Assembly (NCBI GenBank): GCA_028823075.1
Contig: JAPKCE010000025.1
Coordinates: 1-12,855 of the forward strand
Direction of reading: 5' to 3'
Length of the DNA: 12,855 nt
Origin: Myxococcota bacterium
GTDB taxonomy: Bacteria > Myxococcota > UBA4151
The notes under the pieces were generated by a model. That model did not search any database and was not told where the DNA came from. It saw nothing but the letters and a program-made list of their open reading frames with translations. The position numbers were made by a program, and so were the translations under genes. Below are positions 1 through 7,392 of this stretch, in pieces (the stretch's first letter is position 1; each line of letters begins with the position of its first letter).

Positions 1-65
1 GCAGCGTCGCCCTGTTCAAAACGTTGCTGCGGGGTCGCGGCGAGAAGCAATAAGGCGAGCATCAT
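1..65 (-). CDS. batE: BatE-like exported protein, N-terminal fragment (cut by window edge)
   Basis: Only the first 21 codons are in the window. The ATG at 65 forms a four-base ATGA overlap with the batD stop, and a GGAG sequence lies 8 bases upstream on the minus strand, so the start is well supported. A second ATG follows immediately and could also be used. The visible residues begin with a short hydrophobic signal-peptide-like run (MMLALLLLAATP) and continue QQRFEQGDA, which resembles the first helix of a tetratricopeptide repeat. BatE, a TPR and SH3-type exported protein, is the usual last member of Bat operons, so position and sequence agree. The identity is an inference from 21 residues; another exported TPR protein is possible. 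Confidence 0.55.
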   Translation of the reverse strand, partial: MMLALLLLAATPQQRFEQGDA

Positions 66-1642
66 CGGTTCTGCTCCAGCCAGTGGAGCAATTCCGTCTT
101 TAAGCCCTCGGCGACCTGCTCGCTGGGGCCATAAGCGGCGGCGTCCAAGGCTTTTAGAAGGCCCTCCAGTTCAGCACTGTGTTGAGGCCCGAGGGCAGCG
201 GCGGCGTGGCGTAATAGCTCGTCCCGGCCAAGGCCGCGTACCGGCACACCAAGAACCTTTTCAAGAGCTTCTTCCAAGGCGCCTAGGCTCGTACCTTCTT
301 CGGGCTTTGCACGGCTCTCACGCCGCGGCCACCAGGCCAAAGCGACCAGAAAAAAGAGTAATAAAGCCAGCAAGGGATGACGCAGCCACGAGCCCGACGG
401 GCGCTTGGAGCGAAAGCCGCCTATAGGGCCGCGGATTTGGCTGGGCTCAGCCGCTGCGCCCGGACGTGCTTCGGGTAAGACCGCCAGCTTTCCGATGACC
501 TCAAACTCGAAGGGGCCGACTTTGGCCTGACGTAGCTTACCCGAATGAGGGTCAAACCAGCGCACGAGGCTACCGCCGATGCGGTGCCTACCCGGGAGCG
601 TCGCTTGGATAGGCAAAGTCCAGGTCAAAACACCGCCGATCTGAGCCGTGCCCTCGTTCATAACCACCTCACGCTTCGGCGAAAAAGCGCGCAGGCCCGG
701 CGGTGCTTTGAGTTCCGGCAAGGCAAAACTTTTAATGTTGCCGTCACCCTTCACAGTCACTTTAAGCTCGATGACGTCGCCAAGGTTCAGCTGGGTTGGA
801 ACGTAAGCATGTCGCACCGAATAACGACCAACCTGGGTGGCGCTAATGCTTTCAGGCAACGCCAATACCTCGACGGCCACCGGGTTGGCGCTGAGGGTTT
901 TATTGTTCAGCCCAGCGAAGAGATGATCGCCCTGGAGCACTTGGACTACGGCCTCGCCGCCGCTCAGCAACAAGGGTCCGGAACTCTCTGCGAAGCCGGC
1001 TATACTACCGATCTTATGGCGCCTGAAACGTCGTCCAGCGTGCACCACAACCTCGCTGCCGGCGCGACTTGGGTTGCTCAACTGCTCCCACCAGATGCCT
1101 TTCGCCTCGGGATAATCGAGGTCGGCGATGCCTTCCAAGCGCACCCGGCTGTAAACATAAGAGCTTATGGTAAACTGCTGACCGACATAAGGCTGCGGCG
1201 GCTCGACGCTGAAATCGATGAAGAGATCACCGCGGGCTCGCCCGCTCAACTGCTGAGTTTGGCCGGCACCGAGCACGCGAACGGGAACCTGAGCTGACTG
1301 ACCCGTCTGATTCCCGGCGCGCACTTTGACAGGGCCTAAGGCATGCTCGCCAGGCTGGTTTGGGGCGCGCAGACGAAAGCGCAGCACCGAGTTGTGGCTG
1401 ACCGAGCGTGCTCCACCGCCAAAACTCATCTGTGTGCTGCTGCTGGTTCCGCCAGTTTGCAGAAGAGTAAACACACCCAGACCAAGGACTTTTATATCGT
1501 CTCGCTGACGAGACTCTCCGGAGACGCGCACAACGAGATCAAGGCTTTGACCGGCGCGCAGGGGCACCGGGTCGATCTCGATCGTCACCTCTAGCGCTTG
1601 GACCGGCGCCGCGAGCAGCAAGCTCAATAAGGCACCATTCAC
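62..1642 (-). CDS. batD: BatD family protein (oxygen-tolerance/Bat operon membrane protein)
   Basis: Predicted 526-residue single-pass membrane protein. Residues 1-16 form a signal peptide (MNGALLSLLLAAPVQA), followed by a long beta-rich exported region beginning EVTIEIDPVPLRAGQ. A membrane helix lies near 421-438 (HPLLALLLFFLVALAWW), with a basic stop-transfer and a helical cytoplasmic tail of about 85 residues. This layout matches BatD, which in known Bat systems presents Ig-like domains in the periplasm beside the VWA proteins. The start is taken as GTG at 1642: it makes a GTGA overlap with the upstream stop, has AGAAGGA five bases upstream, and puts the signal peptide exactly at the N-terminus. 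The longer ATG start at 1684 would bury the signal peptide behind 14 polar residues and overlap batB by 46 bases. The substrate or partner is unknown. Confidence 0.88.
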   Translation of the reverse strand: MNGALLSLLLAAPVQALEVTIEIDPVPLRAGQSLDLVVRVSGESRQRDDIKVLGLGVFTLLQTGGTSSSTQMSFGGGARSVSHNSVLRFRLRAPNQPGEHALGPVKVRAGNQTGQSAQVPVRVLGAGQTQQLSGRARGDLFIDFSVEPPQPYVGQQFTISSYVYSRVRLEGIADLDYPEAKGIWWEQLSNPSRAGSEVVVHAGRRFRRHKIGSIAGFAESSGPLLLSGGEAVVQVLQGDHLFAGLNNKTLSANPVAVEVLALPESISATQVGRYSVRHAYVPTQLNLGDVIELKVTVKGDGNIKSFALPELKAPPGLRAFSPKREVVMNEGTAQIGGVLTWTLPIQATLPGRHRIGGSLVRWFDPHSGKLRQAKVGPFEFEVIGKLAVLPEARPGAAAEPSQIRGPIGGFRSKRPSGSWLRHPLLALLLFFLVALAWWPRRESRAKPEEGTSLGALEEALEKVLGVPVRGLGRDELLRHAAAALGPQHSAELEGLLKALDAAAYGPSEQVAEGLKTELLHWLEQNR

Positions 1643-3447
1643 CAGTCCTTCTCCACGGGGCGGCGCGGTCGCGAGCCCTTCCAATGATCGAGAGGAAGAA
1701 GGCGCTCACGAGCCCGATAGTTGCGCAAGATATTTTGCGCTTCGTCCTCGGGCCCAGCGTCGCCTGGCTGACTTGGTTTGGGCTGAGAAGCGGGGCCGCT
1801 GTCGCCGCTTTGCGGGCCGGCATCAGAAGGCGAACTCGGGCTCGCTTGAGCACCTGCATCGGAACTCGTCTCGGGTTTTTTCTCCGGGTCGGGACCGGCG
1901 TCGGCCTGCTGGCCTTGGGATGGCGAACTTTGACCGCCAGAGTCTCGGTCCGAACCGGCATCCTGGCTGGGCCCAGCGTCGCCGCCTTTAGGTTCTTGCG
2001 GATCGTCGCCCTGATCCTTGTCTTCCGGGTCTTCCTTCTCGTCTTTGTCTTCCTTCTCGGGTGGTTTGGGGCGCGGCGCCAACAGATGGCGCAGCCAAGG
2101 CGTAGCGACGGCATGACCTGGCTGTAAACGCAACGCTTTGGTCAGCGCCTTTAACGCCTGTTTTTTATCCCCGGCGCGTGCCAAAGCCATGCCTCGAGCG
2201 GCCTCAGCGTCGGCCAAGCGCGGCCCTTCAAAACGTGCTGCGGCGCGACCAAAAGCTGTGGCCGCCTTTTCGCTTTCGCCCTGGGCCAGCAGCGCAAGAC
2301 CGCGATTATAATCCAAGGCCGGGCTAGCACCGCGCTTCGCCGCGGTGTCAAAAGCGGCGAGCGCCTCGACCGTTTTACCCTCTTCAAGCAGCGTTAGGCC
2401 ACGTTTGGCGTCGGGGTCTTGGTGGCGCATGCCTCCCATGGCACCGAGCAAAGGCAGAACCAGCAAAACGGCCAACTGTGCCGGAATACGTCGAGCCAAA
2501 GCAGCCAGCAGCCAGGCTGCTGCTAGGACCACCAGGTACCAACGCGGGCGCCGCTCCTGGCGACTTGGGCGCGAGGCCTCACGATCCAAAGCTAAAATAG
2601 CGCGCTCGAGCTGGTCGGCTGCTGGTGAGCCAGGCTGCAAACTAAAATAGTCGCCATCGGCTGCTTCGGCCATGGCCTGTAAGGATTTGCGGTCGGTACG
2701 ACTTACCACCGGCCGACCGCTGCGGTCGCGCAGATAACCACCCTGGGGATCCGGGACGGGCTCGCCGAGATCCGAACCCACCGCCACCAGGTGGGTTTTC
2801 ACACCGGCTTCTTTTAGTCTTACGCCCATCTTCTTAAGCTCTTCTCCACTGTGGTTTTCACCATCGGTGAGCAACAGCAACACGCGCTCACCATCGCCGG
2901 CACGTTCAAAGATTTCCAGTGCGAGGTCGACGGCCTGCGACAGGTCGGTGCCGCCCACCGGGAGAGCGCCTGCTTCGAGTTGCTGTAGGTAGCGCCGAAA
3001 TATCGATAAGTCTGCGGTGAAGGGGCATTGAAGATGAGCGACTCCCGAAAACGCCATAAGGGCCATACGGTCGCCCTGAAGACGCTGGCTCAAACTCTCG
3101 ACCAAGATGCGCGCAGCCACCAGTCGATCGGGGCTTAAATCGCGAGCGCTCATCGAACGACTGGTGTCGACGGCAACCAAGACATCGAGACCACGACCGG
3201 GTAGAACCGTCGCCTCGGATGGGCCTTCGATCTGCGCCAGCGCGACGACAGTGAGGAGCCATGCGGCGCTCGAAAGACTACGTAACAAGAGGGCACGCTG
3301 CTCGGGCTTTTGATTAGCCCGCAGCGACTCCGGACTGCCTAAACCAGCGAGGGCATCCGGAGTTCCGGCGATCAAGCCGAAGCCCCAGCGCCACAACAAG
3401 GGCAAGGGCAACAAGAGCAACAACCAGAGGGGTTCGGCAAAACGCAT
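1639..3447 (-). CDS. batB: BatB-BatC fusion: VWA-domain membrane protein with TPR domain and DAG-rich linker
   Basis: 602 residues. Two N-terminal helices (about 5-20 and 54-73) flank a basic loop and are followed by a von Willebrand A domain with an intact MIDAS metal site: D94-x-S96-x-S98, T167 in GGT and D195 in LTDGEN. Two further helices (303-318 and 321-338) lead to about three TPR-like helical pairs (341-455). Then comes a charged, then Asp-Ala-Gly-Pro-rich, linker (461-569) and a conserved-looking C-terminus ending PVEKDW, as often seen in BatC. By the positive-inside rule the VWA and TPR parts would both be periplasmic (inference). In many bacteria BatB and BatC are separate proteins; here they are one chain. 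ATG at 3447 is chosen because GAGGG lies about eight bases upstream and only two bases separate it from the batA TAA; an upstream ATG at 3552 would overlap batA by about 100 bases. Confidence 0.9.
   Translation of the reverse strand: MRFAEPLWLLLLLPLPLLWRWGFGLIAGTPDALAGLGSPESLRANQKPEQRALLLRSLSSAAWLLTVVALAQIEGPSEATVLPGRGLDVLVAVDTSRSMSARDLSPDRLVAARILVESLSQRLQGDRMALMAFSGVAHLQCPFTADLSIFRRYLQQLEAGALPVGGTDLSQAVDLALEIFERAGDGERVLLLLTDGENHSGEELKKMGVRLKEAGVKTHLVAVGSDLGEPVPDPQGGYLRDRSGRPVVSRTDRKSLQAMAEAADGDYFSLQPGSPAADQLERAILALDREASRPSRQERRPRWYLVVLAAAWLLAALARRIPAQLAVLLVLPLLGAMGGMRHQDPDAKRGLTLLEEGKTVEALAAFDTAAKRGASPALDYNRGLALLAQGESEKAATAFGRAAARFEGPRLADAEAARGMALARAGDKKQALKALTKALRLQPGHAVATPWLRHLLAPRPKPPEKEDKDEKEDPEDKDQGDDPQEPKGGDAGPSQDAGSDRDSGGQSSPSQGQQADAGPDPEKKPETSSDAGAQASPSSPSDAGPQSGDSGPASQPKPSQPGDAGPEDEAQNILRNYRARERLLPLDHWKGSRPRRPVEKDW
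1741..2067 (-). repeat. Low-complexity coding tract (Lys/Glu/Asp then DAG(P)-rich linker)
   Basis: Codes for residues 461-569 of the BatB-BatC fusion. The first 30 residues are almost only K, E, D and P. The rest carries six DAG tripeptides and one DSG, mostly as DAGP or DAGS, spaced 6 to 20 residues apart among Ser, Gln and Pro. It is predicted to be disordered and exported. The spacing is irregular, so it is a compositional repeat rather than an exact tandem array. Confidence 0.85.
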
Positions 3448-3449
3448 CT

Positions 3450-4508
3450 TTAAACCCTCACCGGTGCCGCAGCGCGCAACGCCATACCCAGAAGCATGCT
3501 CAGACCGATAAAGGGCAGCAGGCTGGCCGACAGGTCGCGGCTGCGCGACCAAGCAGCCTGATCGTTGAGTTCGCTGCGTTGAAGTTCGTCCAAAATGGCG
3601 TGGAAACGCTGACGCAACTGCTTCTCATCGCTGGCCTGATAAGCCTGACCGCCCGTGAGCTTTGCGATGGTGCGCAACAGTTCGGGGTTGGCGGGCAGAG
3701 CCGCTTGGCCAATACGCGCCATTTGACCATCCTGATCAGCGAGCACGGGCACCAAGCCCTGGCCCTCACCGATCAAAACGGTATCGACCCGCACACCCTG
3801 CTCGGCAGCGGCATCGGCGGCGTCTTCGGGGGTCACATTTCCCGCCGTATTGTCGCCGTCGGTGACCAACACAAGCACCTTCGAATTGGCCTCGCTGTTT
3901 TCCAGGCGGGCCACCCCGGCGAGCAAGGCGTTACCGATAGCAGTACCGTCAGGAAGCATGCCCGGACGCATTAATCGCAGCACTTCGCGCAAATATTCGT
4001 GGTCAAAGGTTGGCGGCACTTGAGGAAAAGCATCGCCGGCAAAAACAACCAGGCCGATGCGATCCCTCGGACGGCGTTTTATAAACTCTTCCACCACTCG
4101 ACGCGCCGCGGCGATGCGGGTGCGCATGCGCGCCTCGCTCAAGGTCATCGAGCGGCTCAGCACATCGTCACCGGCGAGATCAAGAGCGTTCATCGACGTG
4201 CTGAGATCAAGGGCGATAATCACATCGATACCGCTGCGCAGTTCGGCGCTTTTCTTTTCGGCGCGAGGGCCGGCCAAAGCCAAGGCTGTGATAACGAAAG
4301 CACTGACCAAACAAAGCCGGCCTAGGCCATGAAGAACACGACTCAGCCCCAGGCCTCGCCCAAGGCTTCGAAAGGCTGCGGACGTTCCTAAATGCAAACT
4401 GCGTTGGCGCCCGGAGCGCGCAAGGTGCAGCAGCGGCAGGAGCGCCAGAAGGAGCAGCCAAGGACGCTCCCAGAGCAGGCCGAACATGGGGGTTAATTCG
4501 CCGCTCAT
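3450..4508 (-). CDS. batA: BatA family VWA-domain membrane protein
   Basis: 352 residues. A first helix (about 16-30, PWLLLLALLPLLHLA) is followed by a basic loop and a second helix (62-80). A von Willebrand A domain spans about 93-305, with an intact MIDAS: D101-L-S103-T-S105, T189 in DGT and D217 in LVTDGDN. A C-terminal helix covers 328-345. This is the canonical BatA layout; the metal-binding face probably lies in the periplasm and binds a protein partner (family knowledge plus topology inference). The start is ATG at 4508, which forms an ATGA overlap with the preceding stop and has AAGGA seven bases upstream. An upstream ATG at 4547 and an internal ATG at 4487 lack a comparable ribosome binding site. 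It is directly followed by the BatB-BatC gene, so both VWA proteins are likely co-produced. Confidence 0.92.
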   Translation of the reverse strand: MSGELTPMFGLLWERPWLLLLALLPLLHLARSGRQRSLHLGTSAAFRSLGRGLGLSRVLHGLGRLCLVSAFVITALALAGPRAEKKSAELRSGIDVIIALDLSTSMNALDLAGDDVLSRSMTLSEARMRTRIAAARRVVEEFIKRRPRDRIGLVVFAGDAFPQVPPTFDHEYLREVLRLMRPGMLPDGTAIGNALLAGVARLENSEANSKVLVLVTDGDNTAGNVTPEDAADAAAEQGVRVDTVLIGEGQGLVPVLADQDGQMARIGQAALPANPELLRTIAKLTGGQAYQASDEKQLRQRFHAILDELQRSELNDQAAWSRSRDLSASLLPFIGLSMLLGMALRAAAPVRV

Positions 4509-5428
4509 GCGCGATCCTTCATGCTCTTCTCGGCATGGGTCACCCAAGTCTCAACCTGGTCGAGAAGGTCGCCCATCGCTTCGCGGCTAGGCTGCTCAGC
4601 GGCGTAACGAACAGCATCGGCCTGTTCCAATAAACTGCGCAGGCCGACGCGAGGAAAACCGACCAGACGGGCCGAGGCCAGCGCACTGAGCATCTCCTTG
4701 GTGGTCGATTGCGCCGAGCGTAGAGAAAAACGCCGGTCAAGATACAAACAGAGGCCTTCGAGCAACGAAAACCAGCAGGATTTTAAAACTTCGGGGTCGT
4801 CACTCAGGCCGCGCCGAAGGCCCGTGAGTTGGTCGAGAAACACCCGCCCGGCGTCAATCTCCTGTGGCAACTCTTTGGGCTCGGGCTGCTGCGCCTTCCA
4901 GCGCCGAAAACCCCAGACGAGCAAGGCCAGTAATACCAAACCGGCGAAGGCGGGCAAAATCCACGGTGCTGGTCCTGGGCGGTAAACGACCATGCCTTCG
5001 AGTTGGGGGTCCGGGGGTTCCGGCGAGGGCCCGGCGTCGGTAACGACCAAGGGCAATGCAGGAACCTGTAATTCCTCGTCACCGACCTTCAGTGTAAAAC
5101 TGGGACTGCGCACCCCTTGCAAGGCGAGCAAGACGAAGGGAAAACGCAGCGTTTCGCTAATGAACTCGCCCTCAGCTACGGGCTCACGCTCGGGCGCGCC
5201 CAGCGAAGCCATGCCTTTTCCTTGCGGTAACTCATCCGGAAGGTCGATGGCCAAGGCCTGATGATAACGAAGTTGTAACTGGAGAAATATCGAGTCACCG
5301 GGCTGAGCACCGGAGCCGATGAGTTCGGCTTGCAACTGGAAATTCGATTCCGCTGCTGCCTCGCCGAAAACTCCGCCATCACTCGGGGCGCCCGCGTCCA
5401 TCAATGCAAAAATCAGGAGAAGGCTCAT
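4505..5428 (-). CDS. Bat-operon single-pass membrane protein with BatD-like layout, function unknown
   Basis: 307 residues that I do not assign to a named family with certainty. A short hydrophobic N-terminus (MSLLLIFALM) looks like a minimal signal peptide. It is followed by a Asp-Ala-Gly-containing segment, a beta-rich exported domain (30-130), a second DAGP/EPPDP linker, one membrane helix (155-173) and an alpha-helical cytoplasmic domain (180-307). The cytoplasmic part contains STTKEMLSAL and LLEQADAVRYA, a pattern I associate with helical tails of other Bat-operon proteins in this position. The order beta domain, helix, helical tail copies BatD in miniature. ATG at 5428 gives an ATGA overlap with the DUF58 gene and has AGGAGG six bases upstream, so the start is solid. 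It lies between the DUF58 and batA genes, so it may couple cytoplasmic MoxR/DUF58 to the periplasmic VWA proteins (inference). Confidence 0.85.
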   Translation of the reverse strand: MSLLLIFALMDAGAPSDGGVFGEAAAESNFQLQAELIGSGAQPGDSIFLQLQLRYHQALAIDLPDELPQGKGMASLGAPEREPVAEGEFISETLRFPFVLLALQGVRSPSFTLKVGDEELQVPALPLVVTDAGPSPEPPDPQLEGMVVYRPGPAPWILPAFAGLVLLALLVWGFRRWKAQQPEPKELPQEIDAGRVFLDQLTGLRRGLSDDPEVLKSCWFSLLEGLCLYLDRRFSLRSAQSTTKEMLSALASARLVGFPRVGLRSLLEQADAVRYAAEQPSREAMGDLLDQVETWVTHAEKSMKDRA

Positions 5429-6318
5429 GCCACCCTCCTGCCGCCGGAGCGTCGCCGCAACCAGGCCATAACAGCAGGTAAAGGATCCTCGCCGGCGACG
5501 AGTTCAATCAAGCCGGCACCGCAGCGCGAGACAGCGCGGCGCACGTCGGCTTCGGCATTTAGCCGATGCTCAGCGTAGCGCCGGCGTAAACCGGCGTCGC
5601 TGGAATCGACCAGACCCACCCCGGAGATGCGCAGCATACCGGCATTCGGCAAGGCGCGTTCGAGGGGGTCGCGAACCGCTAAACAAAGCACCTCATGGCG
5701 CGCCGCCAACAGCGGCAGAGCGTCCAAACCCTCGCAGCTTAAAAAGTCACCGATCACCACCACCATCGCCTTGCGTCGTAGCAGGCGCGCGCTGCGCTCG
5801 AGACCGGCCTGTAAAGATTCACCAAGGGCGGAGGGCGGCGTTTGAACCAACACCTCACGGACGATGCGCAAGGCAGGGTCCATGCCTTTCGCCGGCGCCA
5901 ACCCTAACGGTTGAGCCTCGCCGTAAGTCACCAGGCCGACGCGGTCTCGGTTGCGCACTGCCAGCACCGCCAACAGGGCAGCTGCCTCGGCGGCGCTATC
6001 GACTTTGCGCAAGTCACCGCTGCCGAAATGCATGCCCGGGCCGCGATCAACAACCAACATCACCGTCCCTTCACGCTCTTCATGATATCGGCGGACGAAG
6101 GGTTTACCGAGGCGTGCGGTGGCGTTCCAATCGATGTGCCGAACATCGTCGCCAGGGTTGTATTCTCCGAGCTCGGCGAAATCGAGACCCTGGCCCTTAA
6201 AGGTGGATCGGTAGGCACCAGCGACCTCGGCGCTACTCATGCGCGAGGCCAAGGCCACAGCGCGACGCACCCGCGCAAGCAGGTCGCTAGTTTTCACAGC
6301 GAGCGAGCGCGAACTCAC
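5425..6318 (-). CDS. DUF58 family protein (MoxR partner) with degenerate MIDAS motif
   Basis: 297 residues, no membrane helix, probably cytoplasmic. The family signature is clear: GLDFAELGEYNPGDDVRHID at 44-63, then DWNATARLGKPFVRR and a VWA-like fold starting MLVVDRGPGM (87-96). DUF58 proteins usually sit beside MoxR ATPases and are thought to be their partners. The expected metal-site motif D-x-S-x-S reads D91-x-G93-x-G95 here, so both serines are lost, while the later Asp (VVIGDF) is kept. The start is GTG at 6318, forming a GTGA overlap with the moxR stop. No strong Shine-Dalgarno is visible, so translation probably depends on coupling to moxR. A downstream GTG at 6297 is an alternative but has no better site. 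Confidence 0.92.
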   Translation of the reverse strand: MSSRSLAVKTSDLLARVRRAVALASRMSSAEVAGAYRSTFKGQGLDFAELGEYNPGDDVRHIDWNATARLGKPFVRRYHEEREGTVMLVVDRGPGMHFGSGDLRKVDSAAEAAALLAVLAVRNRDRVGLVTYGEAQPLGLAPAKGMDPALRIVREVLVQTPPSALGESLQAGLERSARLLRRKAMVVVIGDFLSCEGLDALPLLAARHEVLCLAVRDPLERALPNAGMLRISGVGLVDSSDAGLRRRYAEHRLNAEADVRRAVSRCGAGLIELVAGEDPLPAVMAWLRRRSGGRRVA

Positions 6319-7304
6319 GGCACGGGCACCGCCGCGAGAATTCGGTCGACGATCTGCTGGGCACTAACGCCTTCGGCGCGAGCCTCGTAGCTGAGCACCA
6401 AACGATGGCGAAGGACGTCACCGGCGATCGCTTTAACGTCATCGGGCGTGACATAGGCCCGGCGTGCCAAAATAGCTTGAGCTCGCGACGCCAGCCCAAG
6501 ACCGATGCTGGCGCGCGGCGAAGCGCCATATTCGAGCAAACCCTGGAGGTCTCGCACCTTGTAGGCCTTGGGGTCGCGGCTAGCGAACACCAGATCGACC
6601 ATATAATCGCGTACCCGCTCATCGACATAAATTCGCGGCACCAAAGCGCTCAGACCTTCGAGTTCGGAAGCTCCGGCGACGGCGGTGATCGGTTGACCGC
6701 TTGGGCTAATCACCGCGTCGACGATTTGGCGCTCCTCTTCAAGGCTCGGATAGTCGACGTTGATATGAAGTAAGAAGCGATCGAGCTGAGCTTCGGGCAG
6801 TTGATAGGTACCCTCCTGCTCGATGGGGTTCTGAGTCGCCATCACCGTAAACGGACGCGGTAGCGCGTGACTGCCGTCCCCCAGGGTAACTTGTCCCTCG
6901 GCCATCGCCTCAAGTAGAGCCGACTGCACTTTCGCAGGGGCTCGGTTGATCTCATCGGCGAGCACGAGGTTAGCGAAGATCGGACCTTTGCGCGTCTCAA
7001 ATTGGCCATCGTGTGGGCGGTACATGGTGGTACCGGTCAAGTCCGAGGGCAGCAGATCAGGAGTAAACTGAATGCGCCGAAATTGGAGATCAACGGCCTC
7101 AGCCAACGCGTTGATGGTGCGCGTTTTCGCCAAGCCCGGAACGCCTTCGACGAGCAGATGCCCGCGAGCGATAAGCGCCGCCAACAAGCGATCGACTAAT
7201 TGAGTCTGACCGACGATCGATTTGGCGACCTGTTCGCGTATGGATACGAGCACGGCGCCTTGGCGCGCGACGACTTCGGTGAGTTCACCCAGAGCAGCAT
7301 TCAC
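6315..7304 (-). CDS. moxR: MoxR family AAA+ ATPase
   Basis: 329 residues. Walker A is GVPGLAKT (54-61), Walker B is LVLADE (113-118), and sensor 1 lies in MATQNPIEQEGTYQLPEAQL (155-174), followed by DRFL. A lid region carries the sensor 2-like GASPRAS and the HRL element near the end. All key ATPase residues are present. MoxR proteins are chaperone-like ATPases that help VWA-domain clients assemble or mature; the clients here are most likely the proteins of this operon. The start is set to GTG at 7304 because GGAGAG lies about five to six bases upstream. The longer TTG start at 7316 would place that ribosome binding site inside the coding region. It is the first gene after an 88-base gap, so it may have its own promoter, and it couples to the DUF58 gene by a GTGA overlap. 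Confidence 0.95.
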   Translation of the reverse strand: MNAALGELTEVVARQGAVLVSIREQVAKSIVGQTQLVDRLLAALIARGHLLVEGVPGLAKTRTINALAEAVDLQFRRIQFTPDLLPSDLTGTTMYRPHDGQFETRKGPIFANLVLADEINRAPAKVQSALLEAMAEGQVTLGDGSHALPRPFTVMATQNPIEQEGTYQLPEAQLDRFLLHINVDYPSLEEERQIVDAVISPSGQPITAVAGASELEGLSALVPRIYVDERVRDYMVDLVFASRDPKAYKVRDLQGLLEYGASPRASIGLGLASRAQAILARRAYVTPDDVKAIAGDVLRHRLVLSYEARAEGVSAQQIVDRILAAVPVP

Positions 7305-7392
7305 AAATCTCTCCAATACAGCCCCATGGGGCGCAGTGACAAAGCGCGCTCAGGAGGGAAGGTCAAGTAACAGCAACACGCTTCGGGCGAAT
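7305..7392 (-). promoter_or_regulatory. Intergenic leader before moxR with perfect 12-bp palindrome
   Basis: The only sizeable gap in the long minus-strand gene train. It holds the perfect palindrome GCCCCATGGGGC at 7321-7332, just upstream of the moxR ribosome binding site. On the minus strand a TTGACC (about 7357-7362) could be a -35 element, but the hexamer 17 bases later (TTTGTC) is a poor -10. I see no T-tract that would make the palindrome a convincing terminator for the pseudouridine synthase gene. An operator or a small mRNA hairpin near the start is possible. Confidence 0.35.

Noticed and set aside
545..1297. Long plus-strand open frame (250 codons) opposite batD
   Set aside because: It lies wholly antisense to a well-supported gene, has no recognisable domain or good ribosome binding site, and looks like a by-product of GC-rich codon use.
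1684..2127. Plus-strand frame with a hydrophobic stretch, and an overlapping minus-strand Arg-rich frame
   Set aside because: Both arise from the low-complexity Lys/Glu/Asp tract of the BatB-BatC linker read in other frames; they have no independent support.
3448..3552. Upstream in-frame ATG for the BatB-BatC fusion
   Set aside because: It would add 35 polar residues before the first membrane helix and overlap batA by about 100 bases, while the ATG at 3447 has a ribosome binding site and ideal spacing.
5911..6390. 159-codon plus-strand frame across the DUF58/moxR junction
   Set aside because: Antisense to two clear genes and without motifs or a start signal.
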